A stretch of 64,000 nucleotides of DNA from Xiphophorus maculatus (taxonomy: Eukaryota; Chordata; Actinopteri; Cyprinodontiformes; Poeciliidae): the NCBI RefSeq assembly GCF_002775205.1, contig NC_036447.1:26704501-26768500 (forward strand), in the 5' to 3' direction. Both the position numbers and the translations under genes were made by a program. The notes under the pieces are model-generated. The model had not been told where the DNA came from. It saw nothing but the letters and a program-made list of their open reading frames with translations, and searched no databases. The first letter of the stretch is position 1; each line of letters begins with the position of its first letter. This document shows, piece by piece, positions 33,201 to 45,200 of this stretch.

Positions 33201-33564
33201 TCTCTTTTGTCCTGACACTGCACTCTTCGCAGTGGAGAATGGCTGTTTACAGAACGGGCAATTTTCACTAACTATGCAGCTAACCATACAGTTAGCTGCA
33301 TAGTGTCATAGCTCATAACTAAATGTTAGCGGTGTAGTTTACACCATCTTCCATTTTGAAACTGCTGTCGCATTTGCAAACATGCCTTCCACAGGTAAAC
33401 ATCAAGGAAAGTTTTCCATACTTGCAGACAAACCAGCATTCACTGCCTGCAACATTTAATCCTGTTTTCCTAAATGTTCTCATGTCACATATTCAGGTCG
33501 TGGAGGCTTAAAAGCCGTACCAGAGATCTTCTACAGGAAACACTGGCAGCAAACAGAGAAAAAC

Positions 33565-36500
33565 ATGGCCGCTCCTTTTCTGTTCATCCTGCTTCATCTG
33601 CTTTCAACCTCCGCTGATGATTGCCCTGGCCATCCACATAACAGTCAGTTCTTTCTTTCACTTGAACTATGCTATGGGATTTGAATTAAAGTGTTTATGC
33701 TTTGCTTGATCTCATCTTTTTTGTCCTAGGTCTCACTTGTTACAATGATTACAGTCATAATATCAGCTGCACATGGAAAGGCTCACGTCATAAGACTGAT
33801 ACCTGCTCAATACATGCTGGAAAACTGAAGAGCAAAAAGTATTTAAATATAGATATAGAGCCATGTACAGTGAACCCTCGTTATTTCCCGGTTCACCTTT
33901 CACGGTCTCGCTGCTTCACGGATTTGCATCGTGTTCTGCGTTCTGATTGGCTAAACAGTCTCTCCGCTTCTTCTCTACCTGTGTTAACAACATTGCGGTT
34001 TAATATGTACACACACGTAAAACAGCTTGCCATTTTTAACATAATCGATGGTGGCATGTCGGTTTATCAGAATCTTTTTGCCCAGAAGAAAAAAGAGCGA
34101 CAACAACTACCAATAACTATGTTCTTCTCTCGAAAAAACACACCTGCACCTTTAGAAGAAAAAAACCGCTACAGAGTGAAGTCAGGATGCAGCGGCTCAG
34201 TCAGAAGAGCAGTGAAATACACGAGTCACTATTAGTCCTACTGTACTTTGTTTTGTTTTATTTCATAATCATTTTTTATTTTCTCCCTTTCTAATCCAAT
34301 AACTCAGGTCGCGGTGGGGCGGCGCGGATCTCCGCAATTCGGGCACGGGGATCCGCTTTCAGTTCATATTAAAATTATTATTTTACAGTACAGTTGTTAT
34401 TTGTAAAAAAAAAAAAAATGTTTATACAGTACTTTTTATTTGTTAAACAAATGTTTGGGCCTGTTAAAAGGTTTTGTTCTTTGGTTTCAATGTATTATGG
34501 AGTATTTTATTGTATAATAACTGTAAAAAAATAAAGGTTCCTACTTCGCGGATTTCGCCTGTCGCGGTTCTTTTTGGAACGTCACCCCTGCAAAAAACGA
34601 GGGTTCACTGTATATTCCACATTCTAACTAATTATAAAAACAAACAAGAAAACTTAAAGAAGCATCATGATTCTCCCTCGTATCTTATTATTTTTACTCA
34701 GACATGCTTCCTGTAAGCTGCAGCCTTTTGATAACGCCAGACCAGACTTGAAGTGCTCGTTGATTTTTAAGGGAACCGAACTGGTGAGTATTAAAGTGCT
34801 ATTTATACTACAAAATATTTAACATCTCTGCACATTACCACACTGTTGAATGTTTTTCTAATACCCAGAGAGCTAAAGACTATTTTAGTTGTTTACGACT
34901 ATTTTCTCCTAATTTCTTCAGTTCAGCTGAATGTAAAAATGCAAACATTTCTCCAAGAAGGAGCTGCCTTATTGTCTAAGACAAAGAACTTAAGAAGCTT
35001 TGCACATTTATGAAAATATATATTTAAGAATCAATATTAACAGTTGAAGTAATCTAGTAATCAGTGCTACTTACGAATTAAATAAAAAAATATAGTAATC
35101 ACACATATATACTTGCTAATGATTGATCAACCCCAAACACAAAGAACATAAACTTTATAAAAACTAATACTTAAATGAGAAAGACAATCAACAATCCTTT
35201 TAGGGATAAATGATTGTGTGTTTTTTCTCTGCACATCAGACACATACACACATCAGACACATACACACATCAGGCACATACACACGTCAGACACATACAC
35301 ACATCAGACACATACACACGTCAGACACATACTGTACACACGTATGGCTAAGAAAAGAGAGCGTTCCTTTAGAGAGAGGCTTAGAAAAGGAACCAGAATG
35401 TTGACCAGGACCATTTTCTGTGTTCCCCATAAGGAAGCATGGTGATGTACAAGCGCTGTTCCAAAACAATGTTGGCACTTATGGCTTTACTAAACTGGAC
35501 TGAAGATTTTTATGGTTATTTGAGACGGTCCCTCCCAAAACAAAAGAGTCCAGAACAATAATCTATGAGCTTATGTGTGTGTCTGGCTGTTTCTAACTTC
35601 TCCTGCCAACTGGGAGGGCTAACCTGCTTAAGGCCCATTGATGTGAATGGATGAAAACATTGCATGTTTTTTCTCTATTTGTGAGAAAAGTGTGATTATC
35701 GATTAAAATCCATAAAAAGTTCAGCTGACATTTTAAAATTAACGAGAACAAAAAAGTGGTACAAATGTAGCCTGAGGGCTTGTCGTATGTTTGTTTCTCT
35801 TTTCTTAAAATGATCTATTTTCTTTCAGTTTCAAAGCCATACTAAGGTGTCCATGAGTTTGAGCTGCGTCCCTTCAAAACAAAGTGAAATCATTATTTAC
35901 CGGCCAGCATGTCACAGTAAGTAGGAACCGTCAACGTTACCATCTTGTCGCATTACCTGGTGAGCATTTTACATTTAATGATCCTGCAGTAAAGCTGAAT
36001 CCTCCTCCAAAGCCTGAAGCCAACTTTACCAAACTTTCCTGGTTCTCCCAAGTCCCAAAGCCTACAAACATCGAATATTACCGTTACGATACGGAGCTAC
36101 AGTGGAAACAAAAGGGATACAGATGGAGCGTGAGTAAACATTTTAAAATAAAAAGAGAAAAACAAAAGATTTATCCATGATGTGTGGCAAACAAGCTTTA
36201 AAAAAAGAAAAACATGCCGTGGGCAACCTTCATAAAAAGGAATGTAGATATTTTCTTAAACTTTCAGTGTAATGTGAGACAGATGATGTATGAAAAAACT
36301 GAGCTCCCCTGCCTCCTCCCTGTGGTCCTACTGCTGCTGCAGCTGTGTCAGTACAGAAACAAATTAGCAGCAAAATCGTTTATCCGCCATCATTGGTGGC
36401 TTTGCTAACGAGACTTCGAATTCACGGCAGGCTCCACCATGTGAGTGGAGCTGTGGCGTAGCAGAGAGTAAAGGGGAGGAGCAATGCGTTCACGAGCAAA

Positions 36501-39021
36501 TTCGACACTGTCAAGTCCCTCCTCCTGACTGATTGGTTGTTTCTGACTGAGAGCAGGTGTGTTTCTGCAGGTGGCAGTAGGACCACAGGGAGGAAGCAGA
36601 CTATCTGTGTCAATCTACACTGTCAGGACATAGTGAAAGTCTTAAACATGTGAAAAACATATTTTTATAAACTACTGCATCTTTGACTGATGTGAAACGT
36701 TGTCTATTAATATCTGTCCCTATAGGATCTCCAGACCAATAAAGGTCAATGTCAGTGGGAATGTTCGGCGCAGCTGGATGAAGACTTGCTTCTAGAAAGC
36801 AAGGCATATGACGCCCGCGTTCGTGTGTTGGCCCGTTATGACTCGACTGCGGCAAGCTGGAGTGATTGGAGCCCCACTGTGTCTTGGGTGCCCAGACCAA
36901 GATCAGGTAAAAAAAAAAAAAAGAAATAAAAAAATTAGGCCACGTTAAATGAAGCCATCAGGATTAGTTGGGCAAATTCACTAGGTGTCACGGCTGTCCA
37001 AATACAGCTCTCCTTTGTTTGTCCTGTCACCATGGAGACAGGTTTTCTGAGATTGTGTTGCGTGTCAGAAAAATCTAATAATAAATCCTAAGCATAAAAC
37101 TCAAAGAGATGTCATAGAAGAACTCAACCCATCAGGACTTGTTCTTCTTCGTGTGTTTCAGGAGAGGATGTGGTTAATCTGAACTGGGCTATTTGGAGCC
37201 TAGCAGTGTTTGGTTTGTTGCTGTTGCCTGGCGTGTTCATCACAATGCGCAAGAACGCCTGGTAAGTAACAAACAAATAAATCCAAATATATCATCGTTA
37301 TCACAGAGCTATATAACTGTACTGTGTGCTTAGTTCCAGGATCTACATACTGAAGAAGATTTCAGGTCCACCTCTGCCTGATCCTTCAAAGTCAACACAA
37401 TTCCAGGCAATCTTTTGGTTTCCTTTTTTTTTTCTGCTTCGCTTTTTAGCAACAAACATGTGACAAGCTAAATTTAATGCTAACAATTACAAAAAACATT
37501 AACAAATTGAAAATGTGTAAAATCACATTTGAAAATAGTATGATTTCTAAATTTCTCATATGTGAATGTTACACATTTTAAAAACATTTTAATACAACAA
37601 TGAGAAACACAATGGAAGACTGAAAAGACTAAAGGTGATCTATTATATTATGTTATTATGAGATAGCTGTGTGGGCTATACAAAGCATGTTCATTCCCTC
37701 CTTTCAGAATGAGCCTCTTGCTACTTTAAATCCAACTAAGCCGCTGCAGGCCACGCCACCGACTCAACGTTTAGCTGAATCATGCTAACTTAAGGATTTT
37801 TCTTGGTTTTAGGTCAAAAACCTGACTGGTTTTTAACATTTTTTCCCCCCATCTTCTCTTGCTTCCCCACTCTCATATGTCTTTCCACAGACCTGGTTGG
37901 ATCCGTACTTCACCAGTGAATTCTATCAGTCCTTCTTAAAATCGGCAGACATCGTCTCTGTTGAAGAAACGTCCGCCGTGGACGGCGTCACACTCTACAC
38001 GCCGGACATAAAAGTGATGCCAGAGTTCAACGAAGACGAGTTCATTTGTTCCAGCTTCTCCAACTACAGTTACTCTGAGTTTTGTTGTCCTCCTGTGTTC
38101 CCTCTCACCGCTGGGAGTCCGAAGCCCCATGCCGTCGAAACTTCCTACAAGAACGTTCCTGGTCGAGAAGAGGAGAAAACTAAAAACCGGGACAGTGATG
38201 TCACGAGAAGAGAAGCGGAAATGGTTGAGGCACTTCTGATGGGTGGAATTAATCATGAGGCACTGGTGATTTCTGACTACAAGAGGGTTCAGAAACTCCA
38301 GATCGAACTCCACAGTTTCCATAGTGTGGACTCAGGCATGACCAGTTATGAAGAAGTCAGTCAGGAAAGCATGGAGGCAGACAGCATCAATATGGTTGAG
38401 GGGACACCATGGGCGCAAGAAAACCAGGAAATAAATAATGAAGGGAACGAGACACAATCAGATATTCAGAAGTTGTTTGAAGGCAGTGAGAGCATCTTGG
38501 GCAAAATCACCGTTGTTTCAGATTACAAACAAATTCCGACGATCCGGGTGGAGAATGCAGAGCTCCTCCGGCTCCACAGCGCAGATTCGGGCATGGACAG
38601 TTATGAGGAAGTCAGTCAGGAGAGCATGGAGGAAGACAGCATTTATATGACGGAAGGATATGATGATGGGTCACTGAGCAAGGAGAGGAAGGAGAGTGAA
38701 ATTCAGAAATTGTTTGGAGGCAGTGAAGGCATTTTCTGTCAAAATCCTCCTCGGGGTTTTTCAGATTACAAACAAGTTCCAACAATCCAGGCTGAAAGCC
38801 CTGAACTTCCCTGGGCTTCCTGCCTGGATTCAGGCGTTAACAAGGTAGACTCGGAGAGTCTGGAGGACATCATGGAGGAGGAGGATGAGGCCGCCGAAGG
38901 CACTCGCTTCTTATTTCCTCCTTTTCCTCCCCCTGCTTTGGCAAACCCCTTGATACTTTTTTCACAGCGACCCTTGGATACGTCTAAATCAAAGCTGGGT
39001 TCTGCTTTGCCACCACTGTAA
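33565..39021 (+). CDS. il2rb: Interleukin-2 receptor beta-like, copy 2 (tandem paralogue)
   Basis: Exons: 33565-33643, 33730-33838, 34702-34783, 35829-35916, 35990-36129, 36726-36906, 37162-37261, 37340-37406, 37891-39021, giving 658 residues. Every intron phase equals that of copy 1, and exons 4 and 8 have the same lengths (88 and 67). Visible features: signal peptide MAAPFLFILLHLLSTSA, LTCYNDYSHNISCTW with paired Cys, canonical WSDWS box in exon 6, transmembrane helix in exon 7 (IWSLAVFGLLLLPGVFIT), basic MRKN stop, Box1 PLPDPSK (human TPDPSK), and a 377-codon tail exon. Intron 8 must begin GC (CAG/GCAATC) if spliced as in copy 1. Intron 2 carries a Tigger-like element 29 bases past the donor. 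ATG 33565 has context AACATGG. Expected role is as for copy 1; ligand division between the copies is unknown. Order and sequence say local tandem duplication. Confidence 0.9.
33868..34610. mobile_element. Tigger/pogo-like non-autonomous transposon, TA duplication
   Basis: Starts CAGTGAACCCTCGTTA and ends AACGAGGGTTCACTG, flanked on both sides by TA: 743 bp with matching terminal inverted repeats. A reading frame through it ends in a relic (ITMFFSRKNTPAPLE) I take as transposase-derived. It lies in intron 2 of il2rb copy 2, just 29 bases after the donor. Confidence 0.85.
35234..35331. repeat. 17-bp minisatellite in il2rb copy 2 intron 3
   Basis: About six units of ACACATCAGACACATAC with ATC/GTC variation. 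Its translated frames (HTHIRHIHTS-like) are meaningless. Confidence 0.9.
36270..36685. mobile_element. MITE family B, copy in il2rb copy 2 intron 5
   Basis: Shares CCTCCTCCTGACTGATTGGT, TTTATCCGCCATCATTGG and ACTGTCAGGACATAGTGAAA with family B and ends near AAACTACTGCATCT. The element fills most of the 596-bp intron between exons 5 and 6. Confidence 0.55.
37891..39021 (+). CDS. il2rb: Last exon of il2rb copy 2, cytoplasmic tail with repeats
   Basis: This 1,131-bp exon begins TWLDPYF. It has CSSFSNYSYSEFC, then a repeated block: SDYK, about 15-25 residues, HSVDSGMTSYEEVSQESM; then SDYKQIP with HSADSGMDSYEEVSQESM; then a partial third SDYKQVP with CLDSGV. Copy 1 has one full and one partial block, so copy 2 gained a unit of about 80 residues. 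Each full unit offers two tyrosines (SDYK, SYEEV). The tail ends in FPPFPPP and LPPL. Confidence 0.9.
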   Translation, partial: TWLDPYFTSEFYQSFLKSADIVSVEETSAVDGVTLYTPDIKVMPEFNEDEFICSSFSNYSYSEFCCPPVFPLTAGSPKPHAVETSYKNVPGREEEKTKNRDSDVTRREAEMVEALLMGGINHEALVISDYKRVQKLQIELHSFHSVDSGMTSYEEVSQESMEADSINMVEGTPWAQENQEINNEGNETQSDIQKLFEGSESILGKITVVSDYKQIPTIRVENAELLRLHSADSGMDSYEEVSQESMEEDSIYMTEGYDDGSLSKERKESEIQKLFGGSEGIFCQNPPRGFSDYKQVPTIQAESPELPWASCLDSGVNKVDSESLEDIMEEEDEAAEGTRFLFPPFPPPALANPLILFSQRPLDTSKSKLGSALPPL

Positions 39022-39241
39022 ATGAAACAGATTATGTCAGGTAGCGTTGCGCACCAGTGACAAAGATTACATACCAGTAAGGCAGGGGCAAAGCAAAGAA
39101 TGGGAGGCTTATAACAACAAGCTATAATGCCCAGCAAAATATGACAATATAAAACGTATGCAGTTAGTCACTAGTATTATTATTGTTGTGAGGATTTTAT
39201 CCATTTTCTCAGTGTGGAAACTGTGAAAGTATTGATACTTC

Positions 39242-39780
39242 GGGGTGTTTTCTGATAGTCCGGTAGACTCGGTTTGATTGGGGACCAAAGTTACATTTGT
39301 TGCATTTTCAGCAGGCATGGTTCACTTTGATGCTGCGCTGTGTCAAACGAACTAAACCATTTGAAAAACCTCTTGCCCCTCCCCATCACCTATAGTGGTG
39401 CTGCACCAAGGACCACTGAAGGAAACTACACAAAAACCTCTGAAGAAGACGTGAACACAACTTCCAAAACGTACAGACAAATGAAAAGGTGCCAGATTTC
39501 AGTGGTTGTAGGATTTCTCCTTTGTCCTTGGCAAAAGACCATGAGCCATTTCTGCCACTAGTGCTGGACTCACAGGTTTGTTTTTGTTGTATTTACCCAG
39601 AATCCCCTGCGGCATAGTCCACTTGACATTCACATATGCATTTAAACCCCAAGAGTTCCAGAGTTCACGGATCAAAGTTCGCTTTTTTGGTCCGCATTAG
39701 AGTTAGCCTGCACATTCACACCTCTCCAAACAAACCAGACTTCCCAGGCTAACGAGCCACAGTTTGATGAATGCACCCTT
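39242..39780. mobile_element. MITE family A, copy 3
   Basis: CGGGGTGTTTTCTGATAGTC start, GGTTTGATTGGGGACCAAAG and TTTACCCAGAATCCCCTGCG inside, ATGCACCCTTAA-like end. It lies 220 bases after the copy 2 stop, so it may contribute to its 3' UTR. Confidence 0.7.
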
Positions 39781-39824
39781 AATTGATGGATGTTATCTGA
39801 CTTTTTTTTTTGTCTTTACAAAAA

Positions 39825-40354
39825 CCAGGAAGATAGAGCATATAACACCAGTTTTAAAGTCCCTCCACTGGCTCCCTGTAGCTCAGAGAATAGACTTTAA
39901 AATACTGTTGTTAGTTTATAAATCACTGAACGGCTTAGCACCACAATACATTAAAGATCTGCTGTTGTTGTATCAACCTTCCAGACCTCTCAGGTCTTCT
40001 GGTTCTGGTTCTGCTCTGCATCCCCAGAACCAGAACCAAACGAGGAGAAGCAGCTTTCAGCATCTATGCACCACAAATCTGGAACAAACTTCCAGAAAAC
40101 TGTAAAACAGCTGAAACACTGACTTCTTTTAAATCTCGACTGAAAACCCACCTGTTTAGGATTGTATTTGAAATGTAATTAATTACAAATTTATTGATGG
40201 AACTTGACTTAATGTTGTGTTTTGATTGTTGATTGTATGTTGCATTGTGTTTCTGTGTTTGTAATGATGTAAAGCACTTTGAAATGCCTTGCTGCTGAAA
40301 TGTGCTATACAAATAACATTTGATTGAGTGATTGATTGGTTGGTTGGTTGGTTG

Positions 40355-40412
<58 letters not shown>
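39825..40412 (+). pseudogene. 5'-truncated LINE with frameshift and TTGA tail
   Basis: Translation shows the C-terminus of a common fish [47 protein letters not shown], then after RSSGSGS a frameshift near 40020-40035, and the other frame continues RGEAAFSIYAPQIWNKLPEN to HLFRIVFEM and a stop at about 40180. The 3' UTR AAAGCACTTTGAAATGCCTT is followed by TTGA/TTGG repeats (40323-40412). Minus-strand relatives are at 16447-16635 and 54266-54455. Dead copy; clade not assigned. Confidence 0.85.
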
Positions 40413-40413
<1 letters not shown>

Positions 40414-42181
40414 TACCCCAGCTCTTTCTCATAAAAGTAAAAAAAAAAAAGAGTAAGCAGTGGCAGTTTTGGCATGTTTGCAAATATGAGGCCTCTTGCT
40501 AACAGCAAACAGAATGCCACAGGTTGGCTTGTACTCCACGTACTGTGGGCTAACTGTCATACCGCCTGAAAATTAATCAAAGCCCAGGATATCCTCTCAG
40601 ACGTGGGCTGAGCTGAACAACGTTCAGCTCAGCCAGGTAACCCGCCTCCTCTTGCGTCACCAGCAAACAGGATGCACATCACCGCAGGGGGCTGAACAGC
40701 ACACCACAAATCATGAGGAGGGAGGAGGGGGGGACTAATATGTCAAGTATTTACTGAGTAATTGTGCAGAAGATTCAGTGCAAAAGGCTATGCAATTAAT
40801 TTAGGAAGCTCTAAATTGCACAGTTTTTCATTGTTCTACTTTCCTGAGTAACTGCTAATGTTTTACCCTTATCAAAAACTGCCACTGAATATAAGTGAGC
40901 CTTGTGAGAGCTTATAATGCATTTATTATATAACAATGTACTGTCAGCACTATATCCAGTGTTATGACAAGTTGTTTATCTTTATTTCTAAGAAAATAAT
41001 GGGGCTAATGTATGCTAGATACTAAATCCAGACCACTTTTATTGAGTGGTCTCTTAAGCAACATTCCTCAAATGTTGCTTAAGAGTCGAACATTTGGCTG
41101 CTCCAGTAACACAAGTGGCACTACTGCACTCAGGAGGCGGGAACAAAAGCACACATCCCAAATTTAAAGCTAGTTGATGATAAAAGGAATATAAAGTAAT
41201 TGGAGCTGCAGACTTGGATGTAAGAAATCCCTGTCTGTCTTCTGTTGCAAGACATGTACAGTAGCATTTAATTTTATGCTTTTTTCTCAGAACAAAACAA
41301 GGACTTGTGAAGTTTAGATCTGTGGCGCTAAGGTGAACTTTGAACTTGAAAGCGGCGTGGATGGGTGATGTGTGTTGATTTGTGATGAAGGTTGGATGTT
41401 CTTAGAAAAGTAAATTACCCAGAGTGTCACGTAGCAACAAAGGTTCAACTATTAAATCATAAAGCATAACCTACAGCACAGTCAGGTGTTTAACAAATTC
41501 TTTTCTATTACTTCGTTATTATTAGTGCAGCGATGAATGTTTTTGTAGTTTGTCTTTAAATTCGATTTTATTTTTTTGTTTATATTGCCATAAATCTCTT
41601 CAGTTTCTGGGATTTTTACAATATATTAAATATATTTTATGCTTTTTATTGGTGTCCTTTGTACTGCCTATCCTATCAAGTCAAAACATAAACAAATGTA
41701 GCGCACTGTTGAGAAGCTTAATCCCAATAAAAGAAGTTTAGCATCTTCTCTAGATACGCTGTGTGTTTGGCATTGGGCTTGACATGAACTGCAGAAGCAA
41801 CCTTCACCATGCTTCGTACCCAACAGACTTACCTGTGCACGGGGGTGTTGACTGGTTACCTCACTGTTGCCAGGCGGTGCCATTAGTGCGACTGCGATGC
41901 ACCTGTTGCTGTATGTGAATTATGCCAGTCGTTGTGCGGGAATAAAGCGGAGCCTTTCTGAGCTTTGTGGATGCCAGCCCTGCCTGACATCAGCGTCCAA
42001 ATTCAACCGAGCTCTGGACACCTTTGGACTTACAAACACAGCAGGAGCTGCAGCGGAAAACAGCAGCTTTTGCTGTCTGCAAGCTGAACATTATTAATAA
42101 GAGTCTTAAGATTTGAACAACTGTGAGCCCTCCAGGAGGCTACGATGTCTACTCGGGCCACAAGTTACTTGGAGTGATTCA
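40413..42181 (+). other. Upstream region of tmprss6, no gene recognised
   Basis: No coding exon supported. The part from about 41870 is richer in GC and may include the tmprss6 promoter and 5' UTR. No clear TATA box or BMP-response palindrome was recognised. Confidence 0.5.
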
Positions 42182-42256
42182 ATGGCACTCGGGTGCGGCT
42201 CGAAGGAGTCCCTTTCTTGTGACCGGGAGGTTACACCTGCCTCTCTGAGCAATGAG
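42182..42256 (+). CDS. tmprss6: Candidate tmprss6 first coding exon
   Basis: ATG in TTCAATGG, 25 codons ([13 protein letters not shown] and on to ASLSNE), ending GAG/GTCAGT in phase 0. The next exon (46166) needs a phase 0 join and has no start codon of its own, so this fits. The residues do not align clearly with the human cytoplasmic tail, which is poorly conserved. Alternatives in the 3.9-kb gap, or further upstream, cannot be excluded. Confidence 0.5.
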
Positions 42257-45200
42257 GTCAGTATTGCTGAAACGGCGAAAAAGAAAACTTTAATGCACCG
42301 TCTAACGTGCTGTTTTTATTGCCTCATATTTCATAACGGATGTCCTTGTTTATGGAAACAGAAACTTCTGCTGCGGTTTTAAGTGTAAACTGAAATGTAA
42401 GGACATGAAAAATGGGCTTTCACCTGGCTTTAGTTTCATGCTAACTTTCAGGTTCCTGTACTCAAAACCCCTTCCTGTTATGTGTTCTTCAGCCACACTC
42501 GATTTCAGGGGTTTTAAAACCGTCTTGTACACAATTTCACAGAAGCCTAGAAAGGGGAACTCCTTCTATATGCAACAAAATATGGTTTCAACTTAATGGA
42601 AAAAAGTTGCACGTACAAAAAGGCAGGTTGACGTGTAGCTGCCACTCATGAGTCAGAGTGGGCTTTTGGTATTACTTTGAAGATGATTAAGATAAGAGAA
42701 AAAAACCTGTGCTAAACATCAGAGTAGCCACTTAAAAAGACATAAAGATGAACAGTTGGTATTAGTGCAATGCATTTTAGAGTGCATAGACATGAAAAAT
42801 GTTTATAAAATTAATATGACGACCAACAAAACCACTAGAAACTTTCAAAATACTAAGTTATACATGCAAATATTCAGTTTCTAGTTTTTCTAAGTTTTTC
42901 AAAAAAATTTGTGACACATTTTTTTTACAGTGCTTGTACCTTTAAAAAAGTAACATTCTAATTTCTGTTGAGGGGTTTTGAACACCCAACAGAAATTAGT
43001 TGGGTATTAATTTGAGCTTAATGTCATTTTTGGTGATTTTGTCAGAAATCCCTTTTTGTATAGAGAGCCAGAAAAGAAAATGCATTGCAAAAAAGTTCTT
43101 ATATATATAGCCACAGCTCCAAAACAATGGTGAAAGGTTTAGGGACATTAAAATCGAGCTTTAACTTGTGGAAAGTTGCAAAGAAGCATGGGCAAAAAAA
43201 TGAAATAAAATCAGTGCAGAGGTCTTCAAAGACATTCCTTAAAAGACTAATGAAGTAAAAATGGTTATAGTAAATATTGACTACATACTGCAATGTAGCT
43301 TCTTTTTTTTTTTTACTAAACAGTCAATATACTCTAAAAAAAGGCTGACTCTCCTCCAATAAAGTCTTCCAAAAGGGTAGAAATAGTGATGCAATCATAG
43401 AGCCAGGAGGGATTTCTGGAAAACATTTAGTCTAGTTTCATAACACAGTATCATGTTGAAAAGGCGCACTTTAGTTATAAAGATCAAATCATCAATGCTG
43501 TTATTAATAAAAGGGGGCCTAAGAATGAGCCTTGGAGGACTCAATTTAAAATCAAAATGAGCAGGTAAACCTTCTGAGTGTCTGAGAAGTAACTCATGAT
43601 CAACAAAAAATGGCTTTGGTCAACAAACAAGGAAGAACAATGTTGCTTCCTATCCAAAGCAATGATGATATTTAATTGTTTAAAATATTCCTCATATGAC
43701 CCAAACATGGAAGACATGCGACAGACTGGCGACCTGTCCAGGGTGACCCCGCCTCTCGCCCGAAACGTTTGCTGAAGATAGGCACCAGCACCTCCCGACC
43801 CACTAGGGACAAGGGTGTACAGAAAATGGATGGATGGATGGAGGAAGACAAAAGTTTGACTTTAGACATTACTGTAAGCCAAAGCTTGTTGCAGTCAAAC
43901 TCTGTTTTCAGATTCTAGGATTTTGGCAAAAAGTAGAAAGTTTGGAACATCCCACAGATTTATGATTTTTTTTTTTTACCCCTCCAGGGGTTTTTTGTGG
44001 GCTCTAGTGTCCCTTATATGACAGTAGGCTGACAGGAAACGGGGAAGGAGAAGGGGGAAGACATGCGGCAAATATCGTCAGGTCCGGAAGTCGAACCCAC
44101 GACGAGGACTCAAGGCCTCCAAATATGGGTTGCGCTAACCACTACGCCACCACGGCACGCCCGGATTTATGAAATTTACTGGGTTTCGTTCTGCACTTTT
44201 CTCAAAAAGATAAAACATCATCATTTATTAATGGTGATTTAGAAATTAACACTAGGATGATACAGTTTTCGAGTCCTTCCCATATCGGCTCAGCAGGGCC
44301 AATAGGCCGGAGTCCACCCTGACGACTCTGATGGCTCAAATTAGCATCCCTTCTTCAATTGTAAATGTGGTCGTTGACCGTCAGGCCAGAAGGTAGGAAT
44401 GTGAATAGTCCATGTTGGGGGTGGGTATCTATGATACCTGCAGGAGATCAGGTCTCCTGTAGGTAGTGCTCTTCAGTTTAGTTTTGAAGCATACATGAAG
44501 TGTTTTTGGAGAGATGTGACCTTTTGCAGCTGATCCATGATGTTGTGCTGCATTATCCAGGTCATTTTGCCAAATGTACATAGAGTTTGCAAAACATAGA
44601 ATCTGTTTCAAAAAATATGCAAAGGTTTTTCTAAAAGAAATTAGTAATGTTTCTCTTTGAAATAAAGCTAAGAGGGTATAACATGACAGTTTAGAAATAA
44701 ACTAACCAAATTAATTGTGTTGATCCACCTCAAAAAAATCATGCAAAAAGTGTAAGCAAAAGAAATCTGGGAGACTTTGCACATGCAAATTTGCATGCAG
44801 CCTTTTGTGCTGTGGAGGATAAATAGGTGACTGCTTCACCTATTTAGTTCACAAGAACTAATGGCATTTATTTCAGTCATAATCTTGCGGGGGGTGACCA
44901 AGGTTCCATCACTATGTGACAGCTGGTCAGCAAACCTGGCAAACATGATTGACATGGCAGCACTGAATGCACATGTGCTTTATCAGGCATGCATTGGGGT
45001 GCAGGAGAGACGGGTGGACTTCCTGGTTGAGCTTGCAAAAGAGTTCGGTAACTCTCATGTGAGTGAGAAGAAGGCACACAAGGAGAAACTGCTTCGGCAA
45101 CAACCTTCCACACCCAGCTCAGGCAAAAGGGCGAAGTGTCAGGTCAACCATCGATGCAGGATGCGTGTCCTGAGGCCGAAACATCATCAGTGACCCCTCA

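Noticed and set aside
35210-35445. His/Thr-rich repeat proteins
   Set aside because: Translation of the 17-bp minisatellite in an intron.
37800-37835. CTGACTGGTTTTTAAC as a relic of the copy 1 extra exon in copy 2
   Set aside because: Only about ten bases match, the position in the intron differs, and the frame stops at once.
38766-39137. 123-residue minus-strand frame over the copy 2 tail
   Set aside because: Shadow of the real + strand exon, caused by its codon bias.
41867-42382. Two overlapping + strand frames upstream of tmprss6 as a separate gene
   Set aside because: No domain resemblance; better explained as 5' UTR and first exon.
44045-44164. Functional tRNA gene on the minus strand
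   Set aside because: A and B boxes are present but acceptor and anticodon stems do not pair; a similar copy at 27683 shows a SINE family.
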